From Toxorhynchites rutilus septentrionalis (lineage: Eukaryota > Arthropoda > Insecta > Diptera > Culicidae): 64,000 bases of DNA. The stretch covers positions 83,411,035 through 83,475,034 of the forward strand of contig NC_073744.1 in assembly GCF_029784135.1 (NCBI RefSeq), given 5' to 3'. Each line of letters begins with the position of its first letter. Positions within the stretch are counted from its first letter, which is position 1. Shown here piece after piece: positions 55,301 through 61,300 of this stretch. A program made the translations under genes and the position numbers. The notes under the pieces are model-generated. The model was not told the origin of the DNA. It was given only the letters and a program-made list of their open reading frames with translations, and searched no databases.

Positions 55301-58300
55301 CATTCGCCTCTAGTATCTGAAATGAAGATTTTCCCAGGCTTCTCAGTTTAAAAGTACGTTTTAGGGAAACATATTCCGGTCTGCACAACGACAAACAAGT
55401 ACAAAAGTACTCAACACCAAAATATTCCCCCAACTTGCAAGTATTTCATCGCAATTATCCATAGTATCAATAACCGGTATGCATTATCAAACTTAAAATT
55501 TTGAAGATTATCTATGACTTTGGTCAAATCGCGTGTTAAAACCATCGTAAATATACAAAACTCCAACTTTCTTACCATATACTGACGACGTTCAATGGCT
55601 GAAATGAATCTAAATTGAAATAAAATGAATAATCACCACCGAATCTTGCTTTTCAGTGCGTAAAATAAACAAACACCCTCACTTTTGTGGTATATAACAT
55701 GTTATTTATTTACCTCTTTCAGTAGTGAAAACTATAAAAATGTTGACAATGGTTGAATTGAAGAAGGAAATTCGAGAGCACAATCAAACACAAGCAGAAA
55801 AATGCACGATTCCTGCATGTGAGAACTACGTTGGAACGCCCGGAAGTAAAATATACGTGATTTTTTTTTTGAGTTTTAGGTTACATTAGCATCATTTTCA
55901 TAGTTCAAAAACAAAATCCAGATGTCTCACCGATCGTTTACGTTTTGCGTTAGATCGTCAATTGACGAATTTACGCAAAGCTGAATCAGCTCATGCGACA
56001 TCTACATTAGAGCTCAGAATCACAAAAGTGAGGGTGTTTGTTTATTTTACGCACTGATAAGCTAGATTCGGTGGTGATTTATTCATTTTATTTCAATTTC
56101 GATTCATTTCAGCCATTGAATGTCGTCAGTATATGGTAAAAAAGTAGGAGTTTTGTATATTTACGATGGTTTTAACACGCGATTTGACCAGTCATAGATA
56201 ATCTTCGAAAATTTTAAGTTTGATAATGCATACCGGTTATTGATACTATGGATAATTGCGATGAAATCGATATCATATCAAATTGGCTGTTATCATTGAT
56301 TATGTAGGGGCCGATACGAGAAGAATTTGCAGTATTTTTAGCGCAAAACACGCTATTCATCGTTTACTTAGTTGAAAAAAATTAAAGTTACAATACTTAT
56401 AACAAGCCATTCCTCGTAATACACATAGCACATTGTAAAATGATGATTTTCTAACCTTTTCAGCGTGGAAAGAATACATGAAACCAGGAAATTTGAAGAT
56501 AAATTCTGATTTTTCTAAAAAACTTGAACGAATTTCATACTAAAAAAAACAAAACATCTTCATTTTACTCGCTGCGCCATCTGGTTGTAAATCCAACGTA
56601 AATTCGTCAATTGACGAATTTAAGCAAAGCTGAATCTGCTCATGCGACACCTATATTAGAGTTTAGAACCACAAAAGTGATGATGTTTATACCATAGACA
56701 GACATACAACTGTACTAGCGTTGTACGTGTACACCGTTGTACAGGTACCACGATAGCATGACACACATACTTTGGTTGTACATTGTACCGCATGCCAAAC
56801 TGACAATCATAAATTTGAATTTATTGCATTGTATTTTCACCAATATTTCAATGAAAAAGGTTTTTATTTAGCGTCTAAACTATCAAACACAACAAATAGG
56901 TTTCCAATCTGAGTTATTAACTCAAGAGAAAGTCAATGAAAAGAATATTTACCAAGTGTTCATGCTACCCACCACTAACCATTTGTGGCGCTGCGCACAG
57001 TACAACTGTAGCCATGTACAGCGGTAAAATAGGTCGGTACAGGTACAGCGATTGTACCGAGTTGCTTGCATAGTTCTAGCGCTGTACATGGTGACAGACA
57101 TACAATTTTCGAAGTACAACGGTAGTACAGCTGTATGTCTGTCATAAGTATTATTCTACGCACTGACAAGCAAGATTCGGTCGTGATTATTCATTTTATT
57201 TCTATTTCGATTCATTTCAACCATCAAATGTCTTCAATATATGGTAAGAAAGATATAGATTTGTATATTTACGATATGAATACTGTGGATAATGTTGATG
57301 AAATCGATGTCATATTAAGTTGGATTGTGTCATTTATAATGTAAGGGCCGATACAAGAAGGATTTGCAGTATTTTTAGCGCAACACAAGCGTTTATCTAG
57401 TTGAAGAAAAAATCACAACACTTATATCAAGCCATTCATCAAAATATACATATCACATTGTAAAATTCGATTTTCTAACCTTTTTAGCGTAGAAAGAATA
57501 GGGGAAACCGAGAAATTTGAAGATAAATTTTGATTTTTCTAAAAAATTTGAACGACCAACAAAACAAAACATCTTTATTTTACTCGCTACGCCATCTGAT
57601 TGTGAATCTAACGTAAATTCGTCAATAGCATCAGTTTCTGTTCTGATTTCGCATGGAACAGTCATGAAAAATTGCCACATCACGATAAAAACGAAATCAA
57701 TTTTTTGCAAGGTTATATAGACTTTATTTCATTTTCACCGTGAAATGGCGCCCTCAGTTTCTATTCTGCGTATGGAGGGATCATGAAAAATCTCGTGTTA
57801 TTCTCACAAAAAACAAAAACGAATCATGAATCAAACATCTTCAGTTTTCTTACAAGGTCACTCAAATTCCATCGGTTCGTTTCGGGACCACCAACAAGTT
57901 CGAAAGAGTTTAATTTTATGTTGAAAACAATTCCATACTTATACTCAAAAAACCACACACTAACAAGAAAAACTTTCAGCAATCTTTCAAAATATTCATT
58001 CATTCATTCATTGAGAATTGATTCAGATGCAATTTCAAATAAATGATTACCGAGCCAACGGTAGTCCTACGTCTACCTTGCGGTTATATCACAGATATAA
58101 CCCACTTCTTGTTTTTTGTCTAATTCCACACGGGCCTCTCTAAGGCAAAGTTCTTACTACTAAAATATTATCCCTCTCTCGCTTAAATCGTATCATATCT
58201 AACATTATGCTCTTTTATCATTCTTCTTCCGGTACCCATGGATATATGCCAACGTTACCATTCTCGATTGCATTGTAGGATTTTATGCCATTTCCGGTCT

Positions 58301-61300
58301 TCTAAATCCGCTTTTAACGAACCGGAAGATTATATTCTATATTCTTGAATCTACGTTCATCTATTGTTCACAAAACTTAGCAGAAAGTTCATCTGTATGT
58401 TTTGAAACGGAACTGAAAATACAACAAAGTCTGAAACTGCAAAAAATCGGGTGTTGCAACATCCCAAAAGTTTTTGACTGACAACAAACCAATCTCCAAC
58501 TGATGATTATTGTAGGAAAGTTTCCCAATTTTTCTATACCACTGTTTAATTTTGTGTGATTCATACATGAAAACGTAAACATAAGTAAACGTAAGGGTTT
58601 GTAGTGAGTTAAAATGTTATCTTATCACGCTGGAATGGATCGTATACTTTGCGTGACGTGACAACAACTTCTGGAGACAGTGGTTTCTCCTCTATTTGTG
58701 GTCCGATCCTAACCAAATTTTGTGGGTTGTTGACCCTCATTGTTTGCTCAGAGAAACCCAAGTATAAAAGTGTTTGAACTTAGGTTCACCTGATGAACTA
58801 AAAAAACAGGAAGTGGGTTATATCTATGGTATAACCGCAAGAGTGACGTAGGACTATCGTTGATTTAGAGATCATTTGTTTGAAGTTGAATCTAAATCCA
58901 TCCTGAATGAATGAATAAATAAATATTTGGGTGACTTCAAAAACGAGAGTGTTACTTTGAAGACTCAAGGTTTTATGCATCCAATATTGGATACAAAAAA
59001 CCTTGTTCTGAAGAATAATCTTCAGAAGCTTTCCTGTTAACTGCACTTGATTGACAAATCACAAAACCAAATGTATGTGGTCGCAGTATTATATGTATAG
59101 AAAACATTAAAATAAACTCGCTTGAATGTAATTTTCAATCCCAAGGGGAACTGGCAGATTATTTTTCAACAACGATCATTTCTTTCCAGGTTTCCTCTCG
59201 ATAACCAGCAAACGAAAAGAGTTGCGCGCGTGTATGTGTGTGTGTGTGGCGGCTGCTTCTATGTCTTCCCGAGGAACCGTATTTCGATGCTAATACTCTC
59301 TTGGTCACCTTCTCTTCTCCTTCTGATCGATCGGCTTTTCTGCGCTCCCTCACAGTTAAAACAAACTGATTGCATTTCAGGTCAGGTCAAGCCAGGTAAT
59401 GAATACCTCGATCCCTCGCCGTTCAGCTCGTTCAGTAACGATGTTGTCTTGTCGATGTCCTCAGGCGTCGTGCACAAATTACGTAACGCAAAAATCCGAA
59501 TTTTGAACCTCCCCCCCCCTTTTCGTAACGCAATTTCCTATCTCTAATAAACAGAATGTAACGCAACATCTAACCCCTCCCCCCTTATCGCGTTACGTAA
59601 TTTGTGCACGACGCCTCACGAAAAATGAATGGGTTTCACCACCAGAATATCATTTCAGTATGCTTTTCATGTGTGATTGAATCGAGAGAAGGTGTGGTTT
59701 ACGATGGCAATTTGGAAGGCAAACTAGAGGAGAATGAACTCTCTGAGTATGAAAATTTCGGCGACTGAGCAATAATCGATTGAAAATTATATAATTTTGG
59801 CGATACGAAACATTTTCCGTTTTTCATGTTATGCATCCATTATTGGATACGAAAATATCCTACTGATGGGAAAGAATAATCTTCAGAAGCTTTCCAGCTA
59901 ATTACACTTGATTGAAAAATTACGAAATCAAATGTATTTGGTCGCTGTGTTCGCCATATAATTAGAAAACATTAAAATAAACTCTTTCGCATGGATGTAT
60001 TCTTCAATTCCCAGGGAACTGGAAGATTATTTTTCAGCAACGATTAGATCTTTCCGGAATTTTCTCGATGCTGTATGGCATCCAAACGAAAATTCTCGTT
60101 TCAGTTTGGCCTGCAAAAAACTTTTCTGAACTCTAAACCATCAAATTTGGAGCCCTGAAAAGGGCCGTTGATTATATGCTAAGCTAATATAGCACCCTCT
60201 TCTTGGATTCGACGGGCCAGCTGAATGTCCTTGGGCATGATGTGACGCGTTTTACGTGGATAGCACACAAATTTGTATCTTCGAATAAGCCTCCTGCAGG
60301 GTCATAACCGCGGAACTTTGGAAGCGCAAGTCGGTTTTGAAGTCCTGAGCAATTCCACGATCCAAAAGCTGCAAAGGTAGCTTGCGGATCAGCAATTCGG
60401 TCGACTTCCGATAGCGATGAATTTCACGCAAAGTTCTCGGTCGATAGCGATGTGGCTTCTTCACGCTTCCTGCGGCTGGTGCGCTTATCCGAGCTGCTTT
60501 CGTGGTGCCTTACCACCGAAGGACTAACGAGCTGTCTGCGAAAGACTAACGAGCTCGAGTCCTCACGGTGCGAGAGTAGAGTAAGAAATGAACGAAAGCA
60601 AAGGAAGCGTCATTTTATAAACCATAAAAGTATAGAATCTAAATTATTATATTCGTAATTATATTATAATTTGTGTGCTATCCATGCAAAACGCGTCACA
60701 TCATGCCCAAGGACATCCAGCTGGCCCATCGTATCCGAGGAGAGCTTAGCATATAATCAACGGCCCTTTTCAGGGCTCCAAATTTGATGAATTAGAGTAC
60801 AGAAAAGTTTTTTACAGGTCGAACTGAAAGGAGCATTTAGCGAAAATCGTGGTTTCGATAATAATTCGTTACCGATAGGTGCCATGGATATGGATTTCTT
60901 AATGAAGAATATGAAATACATGACATGATGTAGTGAATATATCCGAAGAAATCACTTTGGTGAAACTGCATTATAAAATTGTTTGTGTACGAATGCCGCA
61001 ATCGATAATCGACTCTAATTTGCGCTGGGTAATTTCCTCGGAGGACTCGATTCCTCCTTTGAGCATTAATAATCTCTTTCTGGCAAAACGATGTGGTATT
61101 AATCACATTATTTGAATGATAGAATGAAGAAGTTTTCTGCCAATTTCTTTCAACCTCCAAACGTATCTTTCTCCCGTTTGTCGTTTTCGCGTTCGCTAAT
61201 CCTTTCTCACAACACCCATTTCTCGTTTGAGAAATTGTTGAGTAAACATTGTTTGCCAGTGCGCGTAGAGCGGGAATTCCTAAAGATTCATTGCACCTCT

